A DNA stretch of 64,000 nt from Ralstonia insidiosa (GTDB taxonomy: Bacteria; Pseudomonadota; Gammaproteobacteria; Burkholderiales; Burkholderiaceae). The position numbers and the translations under genes were made by a program. The stretch is from positions 1,240,001-1,304,000 of the forward strand of contig NZ_VZPV01000001.1 in NCBI RefSeq assembly GCF_008801405.1, written 5' to 3'. The notes under the pieces were generated by a model. The model was not told the origin of the DNA and ran no database searches. It saw only the letters and a list, made by a program, of their open reading frames with translations. Shown piece after piece: positions 25,769-33,716 of this stretch; the stretch's first letter is position 1; each line of letters starts with the position of its first letter.

Positions 25769-26431
25769 GTCAGCTCTCCTGTGGAGGGGCGATTGCCAGA
25801 GGATGGTCCAGACATTCCGGAACAGTGCTCAGCGATGTTGGCGCGGACATATGAGCGATGACCGTGCCATTGCCGCTAAGTCCTTGATTTTCCTAGGCTG
25901 GGCAGGCATGCCAGCCTCCAGCCCAGGCAATCGGCCCGCGCTTGTATCCCACGCGTTACGGACACTTTGTGCCGCACACGACACAGCAAACGATGCTGCA
26001 CATCTTCTTTGCGCAAATAGCAAACGTAAAAGTGGCGTATGCGTGTTGTGCAATGCAAAAAAGGCAGGGGAAACCCCGCTGCCGTGCCAGCGATGGCCGT
26101 TCGTGCATTGCTGAAACATGGGGGGCCTTGCCGGGAGAAGGTGCAGCCCGCCGCAGTCGTCTGGCGCGGTGTGAGCGCAACGTGACTTGCTGCCCGTCTT
26201 GCAGGAAGAGAGGAGTGCTTTATCGGACAGGCGGCCTACAGCGGAACGGCCACCTGATCTCGATGCCCGATGGCCGCGTGGCAGGCGCGTCGTACGGAAG
26301 GATTAGGTGGCTGGCCGACAAGGCCGGCGTTCTCAGGGGTATCAAAACCGTTTCAGTCTTGAAACATGGCCCGAAGAACGTGGGCAATGCGACACCCGAA
26401 TGGGCATCGCTGCCGCTGCAAATGAGAACGG
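25769..26431. other. 663-base non-coding region upstream of the repeat-tailed flp
   Basis: No supported gene; short frames on both strands overlap each other and lack motifs. It is more AT-rich than its surroundings at 25980-26060 and holds the palindromes TTTGCGCAAA (26008-26017) and GTTTC-N6-GAAAC (26350-26365). It probably contains the leftward promoter of the second flp gene. Confidence 0.4.
26350..26365. promoter_or_regulatory. palindrome GTTTC-N6-GAAAC upstream of the second flp gene
   Basis: GTTTC, spacer AGTCTT, GAAAC. It matches the copy at 6974-6989 upstream of tadE in 14 of 16 positions, and both are flanked by CATG on one side. Possible shared operator of the split tad locus; unproven. 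Confidence 0.35.
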
Positions 26432-26956
26432 CTACAGCACCAGCGGACGGTCGCTCAGCTCATTGGCGCGCGGGGTGCCGTCGGCAGGAGCATGGGAGGC
26501 GAGAAGGTCGTTGATCTGCGCCAGCGCTTCTAGCACCGGCGCCATCGTCACGCGTTGCGCAAAACCACGCGTGATGGTCTCGCAGGCCGCGCGCCAGGCA
26601 TGCGCATCGACCTTGGCGGCGATACCGTGATCGGCCAGGATCTCGACCGCGTGGTCGGCCAGGTTGATGTAGAGCAGCACGCCCACGTGTTCGCGCGTGT
26701 TCCATACCTCCAGCAGGCCGAACAGCGTGCGCGCGCGGTGGCGCGGCGTGACGCCCGCCCATGCGTCGCGCACTGGCAGTGAGCTTTCAATGACGACGCG
26801 TACTTCACCGCGATGGCGTTGTTCGCCTTCGCGCACAGCGGCCTCAAGCTTTTGCAGCTCGGCCGGCGGAAAGGCACGCTTGGCGTGCGACGAGGTGGTC
26901 AGCAGGTGGGTAAGGGCACGGCGTGCGCCGCGATGGTGTCGGGTTTGAGATGCCAT
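26432..26956 (-). CDS. TPM-domain protein (short)
   Basis: 174 residues from the ATG at 26956; a GTG at 26974 is also possible, and neither has a good RBS, so coupling to the upstream gene is likely. The core resembles the TPM (YgcG/Psb32) domain: EAAVREGEQRHRGEVRVVIE, NTREHVGVLLYINLADHAVEILADHGI, then a terminal helix. There is no signal peptide, so it is probably cytoplasmic or membrane-peripheral. It follows the longer TPM gene by 24 bases, and the two with lemA form one operon. Function unknown. Confidence 0.78.
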   Translation of the reverse strand: MASQTRHHRGARRALTHLLTTSSHAKRAFPPAELQKLEAAVREGEQRHRGEVRVVIESSLPVRDAWAGVTPRHRARTLFGLLEVWNTREHVGVLLYINLADHAVEILADHGIAAKVDAHAWRAACETITRGFAQRVTMAPVLEALAQINDLLASHAPADGTPRANELSDRPLVL

Positions 26957-26980
26957 GGTCGTAATTGCGCTCACCCGCTT

Positions 26981-27868
26981 TTACCAGTTGCCGGAGGCAC
27001 CGCCGCCACCGAAATCGCCACCGCCGCCGCCACCAAAGCCGCCGCCGGAATCGCCGCCACCGAAACCACCGCCGCCGCGTCCCCAGCCACCGCCCAAGCC
27101 GCCACCGATGCCACCGCCAAGTCCGCCGATGGTGCCCGGGCCCCAGCCACGGTTGCCCATCACCACGCGCGTGCCGGGCCGGCCGCCGGGCCGGCCGCCG
27201 GGCAGGCTGCCCGTCACGCGCCCGCCCGAGCGCATGGCCGCGCTCAGCACGAAGAACACGATGATCGCCAGCGGAAACAGCACCGGCAGCCAATCGCCGA
27301 TGCCGCCGCTGGCTTGCTGGTGCTTGGCGCGCTCGGCCGGCGGCAGGCTCTCTTGCGCAACGATGGTCTGGATGGCCGAGATGCCCGCTGACAAGCCGCC
27401 GTAAAAATCACCCTGACGGAAGTGCGGCGCCATCACATCCTGCAAGACGCGTTTCGATTGTGCGTCCGTTAGCGCGCCTTCCAGCCCACGCCCGACCTCG
27501 ATGCGCATCTTGCGCAGCGATGCCGGGTTGTCCTTGGCGATGAGGATGATGGCGCCATCGTCCACGCCCTTGCGGCCAGCCTTCCAGGCATCCGCCACGC
27601 GAATGCCGTAGGCCTCGATGGGTTCGGGCGCCGTGGACGGCACCATCAGCACGAAGATCTGGCTGCCGCGCTGCTGCTCGTAGTCGGCCAGCACCTGCTC
27701 GAGCGCGCTGCGCTGTTGGGCAGAGAGCGTGCCCGTCAGGTCGGTCACGCGCGCCGCCAGTGGCGGTACGGCCACCATGTCGCTCTGCGCGCGCGCAGGC
27801 AACGCGGCGGCCAGCCAAAGGGCCGCTGTCAGCAGGAAGGCAAAGAAAGCACGCGCGCGCATCGACAT
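26981..27868 (-). CDS. YgcG-like TPM-domain membrane protein with Gly-rich tail
   Basis: 295 residues from the ATG at 27868; a TTG at 27877 is less likely. A signal peptide (MSMRARAFFAFLLTAALWLA...ARAQ) is followed by the TPM domain with VTDLTGTLSAQQRSALEQVL, GSQIFVLMVPSTAPEPIE and DDGAIILIAKDN. One transmembrane span follows (LPVLFPLAIIVFFVLSA), then a glycine-rich tail (repeats of GGG and FGGGDSGGG). The domain faces the periplasm. LemA and TPM proteins often pair; proposed roles are in envelope protein quality control, but no activity is assigned. Confidence 0.85.
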   Translation of the reverse strand: MSMRARAFFAFLLTAALWLAAALPARAQSDMVAVPPLAARVTDLTGTLSAQQRSALEQVLADYEQQRGSQIFVLMVPSTAPEPIEAYGIRVADAWKAGRKGVDDGAIILIAKDNPASLRKMRIEVGRGLEGALTDAQSKRVLQDVMAPHFRQGDFYGGLSAGISAIQTIVAQESLPPAERAKHQQASGGIGDWLPVLFPLAIIVFFVLSAAMRSGGRVTGSLPGGRPGGRPGTRVVMGNRGWGPGTIGGLGGGIGGGLGGGWGRGGGGFGGGDSGGGFGGGGGGDFGGGGASGNW

Positions 27869-27881
27869 GATCGTCAACTCG

Positions 27882-28508
27882 TCAGAACTTCACCGCCGGA
27901 GCGGTGGAGATGCCCTTTTCGTTTTCGACCGTGAAGTTCGGCTTGACCTGGTAGCCCATCACCTTGGCCGTCAGGTTGGTCGGGAAGCTGCGGGCCAGCA
28001 CGTTGTAGTCCTGCACCGACTTGATGTAACGCTGGCGCGCCACGGTAATGCGGTTCTCGGTGCCTTCCAGTTGCGATTGCAGATCGCGGAACGACTGATC
28101 GGCCTTGAGCTGCGGGTAGTTTTCCGACACCGCCATCAGGCGCGACAGTGCGCTGGAAAGCTGCCCCTGCAACTCCTGGAATTTCTGGAACGCCGCCGGG
28201 TCGTTAAGCACCTCAGGCGTGATCTGGAAGCTGGTAGCGGCGGCGCGGGCCTTGGTCACGGCTTCGAGCGTGTCTTTCTCGTGCGTGGCATAGCCTTTGA
28301 CCGTATTGACCAGGTTCGGGATCAGGTCAGCACGGCGTTGGTATTGGTTGACGACCTCGGCCCAGGCGGCCTTGGTGGCTTCGTCCTTGGCCTGGAAATC
28401 GTTGTAGCCGCAGGCGGACAGGAACGGCGCGGCCAGCACGGCCAGCGACAGCGCCAGCCAGCGCAGCACCGAAAAACGCGTCGAGCGAATGGACAGGGCA
28501 GGGGTCAT
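27882..28508 (-). CDS. lemA: LemA family lipoprotein
   Basis: 208 residues. A long N-terminal signal ends in the lipobox LSAC (FLSACGYNDFQ). The LemA core follows: DEATKAAWAEVVNQYQRRAD, LIPNLVNTVKGYATHEKDTL, then ENYPQLKADQSFRDLQSQLE and RQRYIKSVQDYN, all helical. The standard family length. Bacterial LemA proteins are membrane-anchored four-helix proteins of unclear role. First gene of the lemA-TPM-TPM operon; the stop is 13 bases before the next start. Confidence 0.93.
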   Translation of the reverse strand: MTPALSIRSTRFSVLRWLALSLAVLAAPFLSACGYNDFQAKDEATKAAWAEVVNQYQRRADLIPNLVNTVKGYATHEKDTLEAVTKARAAATSFQITPEVLNDPAAFQKFQELQGQLSSALSRLMAVSENYPQLKADQSFRDLQSQLEGTENRITVARQRYIKSVQDYNVLARSFPTNLTAKVMGYQVKPNFTVENEKGISTAPAVKF

Positions 28509-28546
28509 GAATACCTCGTGATCAGACAGTCAGACAAACAATGTGG

Positions 28547-28569
28547 CATGAGACCGACATCGTCTCATG
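28547..28569. promoter_or_regulatory. inverted repeat upstream of lemA
   Basis: CATGAGAC at 28547-28554 and GTCTCATG at 28562-28569, perfect 8-base arms with a 7-base spacer, about 40 bases before the lemA ATG. Candidate operator or leader hairpin. Confidence 0.45.
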
Positions 28570-28912
28570 GTGTTCTGGCGAACTCTAGCTTATACGCTTG
28601 ACGCTTCAGTCACACATCAGTACGGTATGGGGACTTTTTTGACAATTTCCATGCGCGCAATTTCCCCTGCTTCGTCGATCTGCATCGCACCGGCACATTG
28701 CCTGTCGGTCGCGTCGACGCGCGCGCATGCCAAAAAAGCCTCCAAACAGCCGCTCGTCTGACCGGAGTGCTGTTCCGTCAGATGGGCGACGGAACAGCGG
28801 CTGACCGCCACGTTGGACACGGTTGACCTCTACCCGCATCTCGCGGGCCCTGCATTCCCGATGCTCTCCTGATGGTTCTTGATCGGTCGTTGATTCGTCC
28901 AGGAGTGTTGTC
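28570..28912. other. divergent lemA/dapA intergenic region
   Basis: No supported gene. A TTGACA occurs at 28639-28644 but without a matching -10 at the right distance. The GTG start of the next gene has AGGAG at 28901-28905. Confidence 0.4.
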
Positions 28913-29821
28913 GTGCTTGAAAACCCATCCACCCCTCTTTCCACCGGCGCGCGGCCGTCGTATGCAGGCATCTGGGTGCCCATCGTCACGCCGTTTGCCA
29001 ATGATGCGACGCGATCCGTCGACTATGGTGCGCTGTATACATTAGTGGCGCGATATCGCACGCAGGGTGTCGCCGGCTTTGTGGCCTGTGGCAGCACTGG
29101 CGAGGCTGCTGCGCTCACCGATCAGGAACAGGCTGACGTGCTCGATACGGTACGCGCTGCGGCTGACGGGTTGCCCGTGGTGATGGGAGTCTCAGGCAGC
29201 GCCCTGGCGCCCGTGCGTGAGCGCATGCTGCGGCTGGCCGAGCACCAGCCCGCCGCGTTCCTGATGCCGGCGCCGTCCTACATCCGCCCGTCGCAGGACG
29301 GGATTCTCGAATACTTCACAGCCCTGGCTGATGCCTCGCCCGTGCCGGTGCTGCTGTATGACATTCCGTATCGCACGGGCGCGAGCATCGATGCCGAAAC
29401 GCTGCTTGCGCTGGCCGCGCATCCCAACATCCATGGCATCAAGGATTGCGGCGGCGATGCCGACAAGACGCAGCGCGTGATTGCCGATGGGCGGTTGCAG
29501 GTGTTGGCAGGGGAGGATGCGCAGGTATTCGGCACGCTGTGTGCGGGTGGTGTGGGGGCCATCATCGCGGCCGCGCATGTCCGCACAGAGCTGTTTGTGG
29601 AGATGGTGCGCGCGGTGCGGGAGCAGCGGCTGAATGATGCGCGGCGGTTGCATCATGCGCTGGCGCCGGTGATTCGGTTGTTGTTTGCAGCGACGAATCC
29701 TGGGCCGTTGAAGGCTTGGCTGGCTGCTGAAGGGCAGGTGAAGAATGTGCTGCGGGCGCCGATGGCGGCAGCTTCTGAGGCACTGGGGCAGGCGTTGGTG
29801 GAGGCGGTTGGGCGGGTTTGA
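28913..29821 (+). CDS. dapA: dihydrodipicolinate synthase family (DapA-like) aldolase
   Basis: 302 residues from a GTG with AGGAG 7 bases upstream. A TIM-barrel class I aldolase: GSTGEAAAL (60-68) is the pyruvate-carboxylate loop, YDIPYRTG has Tyr149, and the Schiff-base lysine is Lys177 in GIKDCGGD. DapA condenses pyruvate with aspartate semialdehyde in lysine and peptidoglycan synthesis. It stands alone, and Burkholderiaceae carry several paralogues, so another pyruvate-aldol substrate is possible. Convergent with hemL. Confidence 0.8.
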   Translation: MLENPSTPLSTGARPSYAGIWVPIVTPFANDATRSVDYGALYTLVARYRTQGVAGFVACGSTGEAAALTDQEQADVLDTVRAAADGLPVVMGVSGSALAPVRERMLRLAEHQPAAFLMPAPSYIRPSQDGILEYFTALADASPVPVLLYDIPYRTGASIDAETLLALAAHPNIHGIKDCGGDADKTQRVIADGRLQVLAGEDAQVFGTLCAGGVGAIIAAAHVRTELFVEMVRAVREQRLNDARRLHHALAPVIRLLFAATNPGPLKAWLAAEGQVKNVLRAPMAAASEALGQALVEAVGRV

Positions 29822-29837
29822 GCTTTTGAATCGGGTC

Positions 29838-29886
29838 CATCCCCGGCAGGGGATGAAACCAGGGATGCACCATCAGGGCGCATCCC
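29838..29886. terminator. two stem-loops between convergent dapA and hemL
   Basis: CATCCCC-GGCA-GGGGATG at 29838-29855, then GGGATGC-N11-GCATCCC at 29862-29886. The arms share the CATCCC sequence, so alternative pairings exist. They lie between two gene ends and have no strong T-run. Confidence 0.55.
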
Positions 29887-29899
29887 CAAGACCCAAAAA

Positions 29900-31213
29900 T
29901 CAAACCGCCTTGAACGCCTTGCGAGCCGCAGCAAAAGTCGCATCCAGAATCGCATCGTCATGCGTGGCCGAAACAAAGCCAGCCTCAAACGCAGACGGTG
30001 CGAGATACACACCTTCAGCCAACATGGCATGGAAGAACGCATTGAAGCGCCCCACATCACTCTTGGTCACTTCAGCAAAGCTGGTCGGCACACCTTCTCG
30101 GAAGTAGATGCCGAACATGCCGCCAACGCTGTCAGCCGCAAACGGCACGCCAGCTTCGCGGGCAATGTCAGCCAGCCCATCGACCAGCTTGCGCGTCTGC
30201 GCAGCCAGTCGATCATGGAAGCCATCCGCAGCAATCAGGCGCAGCGTGGTGAGCCCGGCAGCAACCGCCAGTGGGTTACCCGACAACGTCCCTGCCTGAT
30301 ACACGCTGCCCAGCGGCGCGAGGAAGCCCATGATGTCGCGGCGGCCGCCAAAGGCTGCGGCCGGCATGCCGCCACCGATGACTTTGCCCAGGCAGGTCAG
30401 GTCCGGCGTGATGCCGTACAGCGACTGCGCACAACCCAGCGCCACGCGGAAGCCCGTCATTACCTCGTCGAAGATCAGCACGGCGCCGTTCTCAGTACAC
30501 AGCGAGCGCATGGCCTGGTGGAACTCTGTGCTGCCACGCACCAGGTTCATGTTGCCGGCCACCGGCTCGACGATCACCGCGGCGATCTCGTTGCCATGGC
30601 GAGCAAACGCTTCGCGCAGCGCGGCAACGTCGTTGTAGGGCAGCACCATCGTGTGCTTGACCACGTCTTCCGGCACGCCGGCGGAGGATGGCGCGTTCTG
30701 CGTCGTGTCGGCAAAGGTCAGCAGGCCCGAGCCGGCCTTGACCAGCAGGCTATCGGCGTGGCCGTGGTAGCAGCCCTCGAACTTGACGATCAGGTCGCGG
30801 CCGGTAAAGCCGCGGGCCAGGCGCAGGGCGCTCATGGTCGCCTCGGTGCCGGACGACACCAGCCGCACCTGCTCGATCGACGGCACGAGCTTGCAGATCT
30901 CTTCGGCCATGACGACTTCAGCCTCGGTCGGGGCACCGAACGAGAAGCTGTCGGCCGCCACTTCCTGCACGGCACGCACGACGTCCGGATGCGCGTGGCC
31001 GACGATCATCGGGCCCCACGAGCCGACGTAGTCGATATAGCGGGTGCCGTCGGCATCCCACAGGTACGGGCCGGCTGCCTTGGCAATGAAGCGCGGCGTG
31101 CCGCCCACCGAGCGGAAGGCGCGCACCGGCGAGTTCACCCCGCCGGGGATGGTCTTCTGGGCACGTTCAAACAGGGCAGCGCTGCAAGGAGTGGCCAATG
31201 AGGGTGTCGACAT
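29900..31213 (-). CDS. hemL: glutamate-1-semialdehyde 2,1-aminomutase HemL
   Basis: 437 residues from the ATG at 31213 (MSTPSLATPC); an in-frame ATG at 31261 would add 16 residues that do not look like the family start. A PLP-dependent class III aminotransferase fold: GGVNSPVRAF, SSGTEATMSALRLARG, IFDEVMTGFR, and the PLP lysine Lys277 in CLGKVIGGG. It converts glutamate semialdehyde to 5-aminolevulinate for heme. Divergent from a rubredoxin gene, a common betaproteobacterial order. Confidence 0.97.
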   Translation of the reverse strand: MSTPSLATPCSAALFERAQKTIPGGVNSPVRAFRSVGGTPRFIAKAAGPYLWDADGTRYIDYVGSWGPMIVGHAHPDVVRAVQEVAADSFSFGAPTEAEVVMAEEICKLVPSIEQVRLVSSGTEATMSALRLARGFTGRDLIVKFEGCYHGHADSLLVKAGSGLLTFADTTQNAPSSAGVPEDVVKHTMVLPYNDVAALREAFARHGNEIAAVIVEPVAGNMNLVRGSTEFHQAMRSLCTENGAVLIFDEVMTGFRVALGCAQSLYGITPDLTCLGKVIGGGMPAAAFGGRRDIMGFLAPLGSVYQAGTLSGNPLAVAAGLTTLRLIAADGFHDRLAAQTRKLVDGLADIAREAGVPFAADSVGGMFGIYFREGVPTSFAEVTKSDVGRFNAFFHAMLAEGVYLAPSAFEAGFVSATHDDAILDATFAAARKAFKAV

Positions 31214-31427
31214 GGATGCAGTTGGAGGAGAGAGGCGCCGCGCAGAACGATGCTGCGGCACGGTTTAAAGACAGGTTTGCGGCGATTATGCGGTGGTTTG
31301 ACGCAGATCCAGGTTGGATACAGTCAAACACGCTGCATGCCCGGCGCCTGTTCTGGCGCGCACGGGCGTGATTCGGTACCATCTGGCCTGCCATTTTAAT
31401 AGACGGAACCCACCGAAGCTTTACCCT

Positions 31428-31613
31428 ATGAGCGATACCAATACCGAACTCAAGACGTGGATGTGCCTGATTTGCGGCTGGATCTACGACGAAGAACAAG
31501 GCGCGCCGGATGACGGCATCGCGCCCGGCACGAAGTGGGAAGACGTGCCCATCAACTGGACGTGCCCCGAGTGCGGCGCACGCAAGGAAGACTTCGAAAT
31601 GGTGCAGATCTGA
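31428..31613 (+). CDS. rubA: rubredoxin
   Basis: 61 residues from the ATG at 31428. The iron is bound by two CxxC pairs: Cys13/Cys16 in MCLICGWIY and Cys46/Cys49 in CPECGARK. The typical middle GAPDDGIAPGTKWEDVP is present. A small cytoplasmic electron carrier. It lies between hemL (divergent) and pilG (downstream, same strand, 363 bases away). The partner reductase is not in the window. Confidence 0.96.
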   Translation: MSDTNTELKTWMCLICGWIYDEEQGAPDDGIAPGTKWEDVPINWTCPECGARKEDFEMVQI

Positions 31614-31976
31614 GCCGGATCTGACCTGTCTCTCGTTGGCAAGTGAGCGGTTGCCCTCTTGCCGACAGCCAAATATCAGGAAGTGACGGTTCGATCGAAT
31701 CAAAAACTTCGGGCTCGTCGCTTCCATGCCACAGGCGCTCGGCTAAGGGCTGGCGCCATTGACGGCATCATTGACGGCAGATGGGTGACTTGTCACACTT
31801 CGTCAAATTCTGAGCTTTACACTTCATAAGCGGGCCGGGGGGCGTAGTTTTGAAGTCGTCGCCAGCGTGGGCCCTTGCAGCACTTTTGGGGGCACGCTGC
31901 GCGTCGATTTGCCGCGATCCATCCGGTCAGAATGGCGTGGCGACCCGTGGTCGCCGTAGTTGCGTATGGCGAGAAC
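31614..31976. other. region between rubredoxin and pilG (pil-chp promoter region)
   Basis: No gene. It holds a direct repeat ATTGACGGCA at 31758-31767 and 31770-31779, and an inverted repeat GTGAC-TT-GTCAC at 31785-31796, roughly 180 to 220 bases before pilG. TTGACG within the repeat could serve as a -35. Regulation is a guess. Confidence 0.45.
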
Positions 31977-32456
31977 ATGATGCAATCCGCGCGGGTGGAA
32001 CAACTGACCGAATCCCAACCGCTGGCGACTTCACCGCTGGCGAACTCCTCGGCACCCCTCACGGGCTGCAAAGTGCTGGTCATTGATGATTCCAGCACCA
32101 TCCGCCGTACTGCGCAGATTTTCCTGACCCAGGCAGGCTGCCAGGTCGTGCTGGCCGAAGACGGTTTCGACGCCTTGGCTAAAGTTGGCGACCTGAAGCC
32201 CGATCTCGTGTTCTGCGACATCCTGATGCCGAACGTGGACGGCTATCAGACCTGCGCACTCATCAAGAAAAGCCCGAAGTTTCATGCCACGCCTGTGATC
32301 ATGCTGTCTTCGCGCGACGGTATCTTTGACCGCGCGCGCGGCCGATCGGTCGGTGCGGTGGACCATCTCGCCAAGCCTTTCTCCAAGGAAGCGCTGCTGG
32401 AGGCGATCCAGACCCATCTGCCGGCGGCGAGCGAATCTCGTGGCGCCACGCAATGA
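31977..32456 (+). CDS. pilG: PilG, twitching-motility response regulator
   Basis: 159 residues from the ATG at 31977; the next codon is also ATG. A single CheY-like receiver domain after a Ser/Pro-rich N-terminal stretch of about 30. The acidic pocket is IDDSS (37-38), the phospho-acceptor Asp81 in FCDILMPNVDGY, with later Ser and the Lys in HLAKPF. In the Pil-Chp system PilG is phosphorylated by ChpA and drives type IV pilus extension. First gene of pilG-pilH-pilI-pilJ-chpA. Confidence 0.9.
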   Translation: MMQSARVEQLTESQPLATSPLANSSAPLTGCKVLVIDDSSTIRRTAQIFLTQAGCQVVLAEDGFDALAKVGDLKPDLVFCDILMPNVDGYQTCALIKKSPKFHATPVIMLSSRDGIFDRARGRSVGAVDHLAKPFSKEALLEAIQTHLPAASESRGATQ

Positions 32457-32487
32457 AGGCACCTCTCTAATACGAAGGACTGTTTGT

Positions 32488-32856
32488 ATGGCAATCAAGA
32501 AAGTGTTGGTGGTTGATGATTCCCCGACCGAAGCGCTGCACCTGTCGGAGATCCTCGGCAAGGGTGGTTTCAAGGTAACGGTTGCGGCCGATAGCGACCA
32601 AGCCATGACCAAGCTCGAAGCCGAAGCCTTCGACCTGATCCTGATGGATGTGGTGATGCCCGGCCAGAATGGCTACCAGGCGACCCGTGCAATCAAGAAG
32701 GACGAACGTTTCCAGGATATCCCCGTGATCATGTGCACGACCAAGGGGCTGGAGACCGACCGCGTGTGGGGCATGCGCCAGGGCGCATCGGACTACATCG
32801 TCAAGCCGGTCAAGGCTGAAGAGCTGCTGGACAAGATCGGCAAGCTGCCGCAGTAA
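32488..32856 (+). CDS. pilH: PilH, twitching-motility response regulator
   Basis: 122 residues. A stand-alone receiver: VVDDSPTEALHL, Asp54 in LILMDVVMPGQNGY, MCTTKGLETD, and the Lys in YIVKPV. Close in sequence to PilG but without the N-terminal extension. PilH opposes PilG, acting in pilus retraction or as a phosphate sink. 31 bases after pilG. Confidence 0.93.
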   Translation: MAIKKVLVVDDSPTEALHLSEILGKGGFKVTVAADSDQAMTKLEAEAFDLILMDVVMPGQNGYQATRAIKKDERFQDIPVIMCTTKGLETDRVWGMRQGASDYIVKPVKAEELLDKIGKLPQ

Positions 32857-32901
32857 GCCAAGCCCGCCGCCGACCCGGAACACCACGGACATGAGCCAGA
32901 C

Positions 32902-33447
32902 GTGAACGAACCGCGCACCAACCTGACCTCCCGCCAGCGCCTGCATGAATACCAGGCGATGCTGGCACGGCGCCTGCAAGAGGCGCGCGCCAAGTCATCG
33001 ACGGAAGGCTTTCTGGGCGTGCAGATTGGCGACCAGCACTGGCTGCTGTCGCTGTCGGACACGGGCGAGGTGCTGGACTACCAGCCGCCCGCACGCGTGC
33101 CGCTCACGCAGCCGTGGTACCTGGGCCTCGTGAATGCGCGGGGCAACTTGCTGGGCGTGATCGATTTCAGCCTGTTTTGCGGCGAAGCGCCGACGGCAGG
33201 CAGTGCTGGCGCCAAGATTGTGGTGCTGTCGAAGGATCCGCAGCGTGCTTGCGCGATCATCGTGCCGCGCGTGGCGGGGCTGCGCAGCCTGAGTGATCTG
33301 CAGCCGGTCGAGGCCGAGCAGGACGAGAGCCGCCTGTGGCAAGGCCGCGCTTGGCGCGACGCGCAGGGCACGCTCTGGCGCGAAATGGATGTGCGCCGCC
33401 TGTTGGCCGATCCGGCTTTCCTGCAGGTGGGCCGCAGCCGCGCGTAA
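32902..33447 (+). CDS. pilI: PilI, CheW-like adaptor
   Basis: 181 residues from a GTG. A CheW domain covers most of the protein: FLGVQIGDQHWLLSLSDTGEV, then PWYLGLVNARGNLLGVIDF. It would couple the receptor PilJ to the kinase ChpA in the cytoplasm. It starts 45 bases after pilH. A 269-base gap to pilJ holds no recognised gene. Confidence 0.9.
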   Translation: MNEPRTNLTSRQRLHEYQAMLARRLQEARAKSSTEGFLGVQIGDQHWLLSLSDTGEVLDYQPPARVPLTQPWYLGLVNARGNLLGVIDFSLFCGEAPTAGSAGAKIVVLSKDPQRACAIIVPRVAGLRSLSDLQPVEAEQDESRLWQGRAWRDAQGTLWREMDVRRLLADPAFLQVGRSRA

Positions 33448-33716
33448 GGCGTGCTGCAACCGTAGCAAGACCCGGCTGCAGGATGGGCTGGGCAACGAAT
33501 AAGAAAAGATTGGGCACATCCGCAACGGGAGCGGGTGCGCGCAAAGGGGCAAGATGCGGTGCGTGGTGCGCCAACAGGACGCGCCATTTTGTGCCGATAT
33601 GCACTGCAGAAGGTGCGGACCACGCCGGTCAAGACAAGGCGAGGCCGCGGACGGGAAATCCATGCTGCTGATCTCGGGAAAACCGGACGGCCGCATCGAC
33701 AAAACAAGAGGGTCCT

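Noticed and set aside
26008..26017. TTTGCGCAAA palindrome as an FNR/Anr-type site
   Set aside because: The FNR/Anr consensus needs TTGAT-N4-ATCAA; a plain 10-base palindrome is not enough.
28639..28644. TTGACA as a -35 box for dapA
   Set aside because: No acceptable -10 at 16-18 bases; likely chance.
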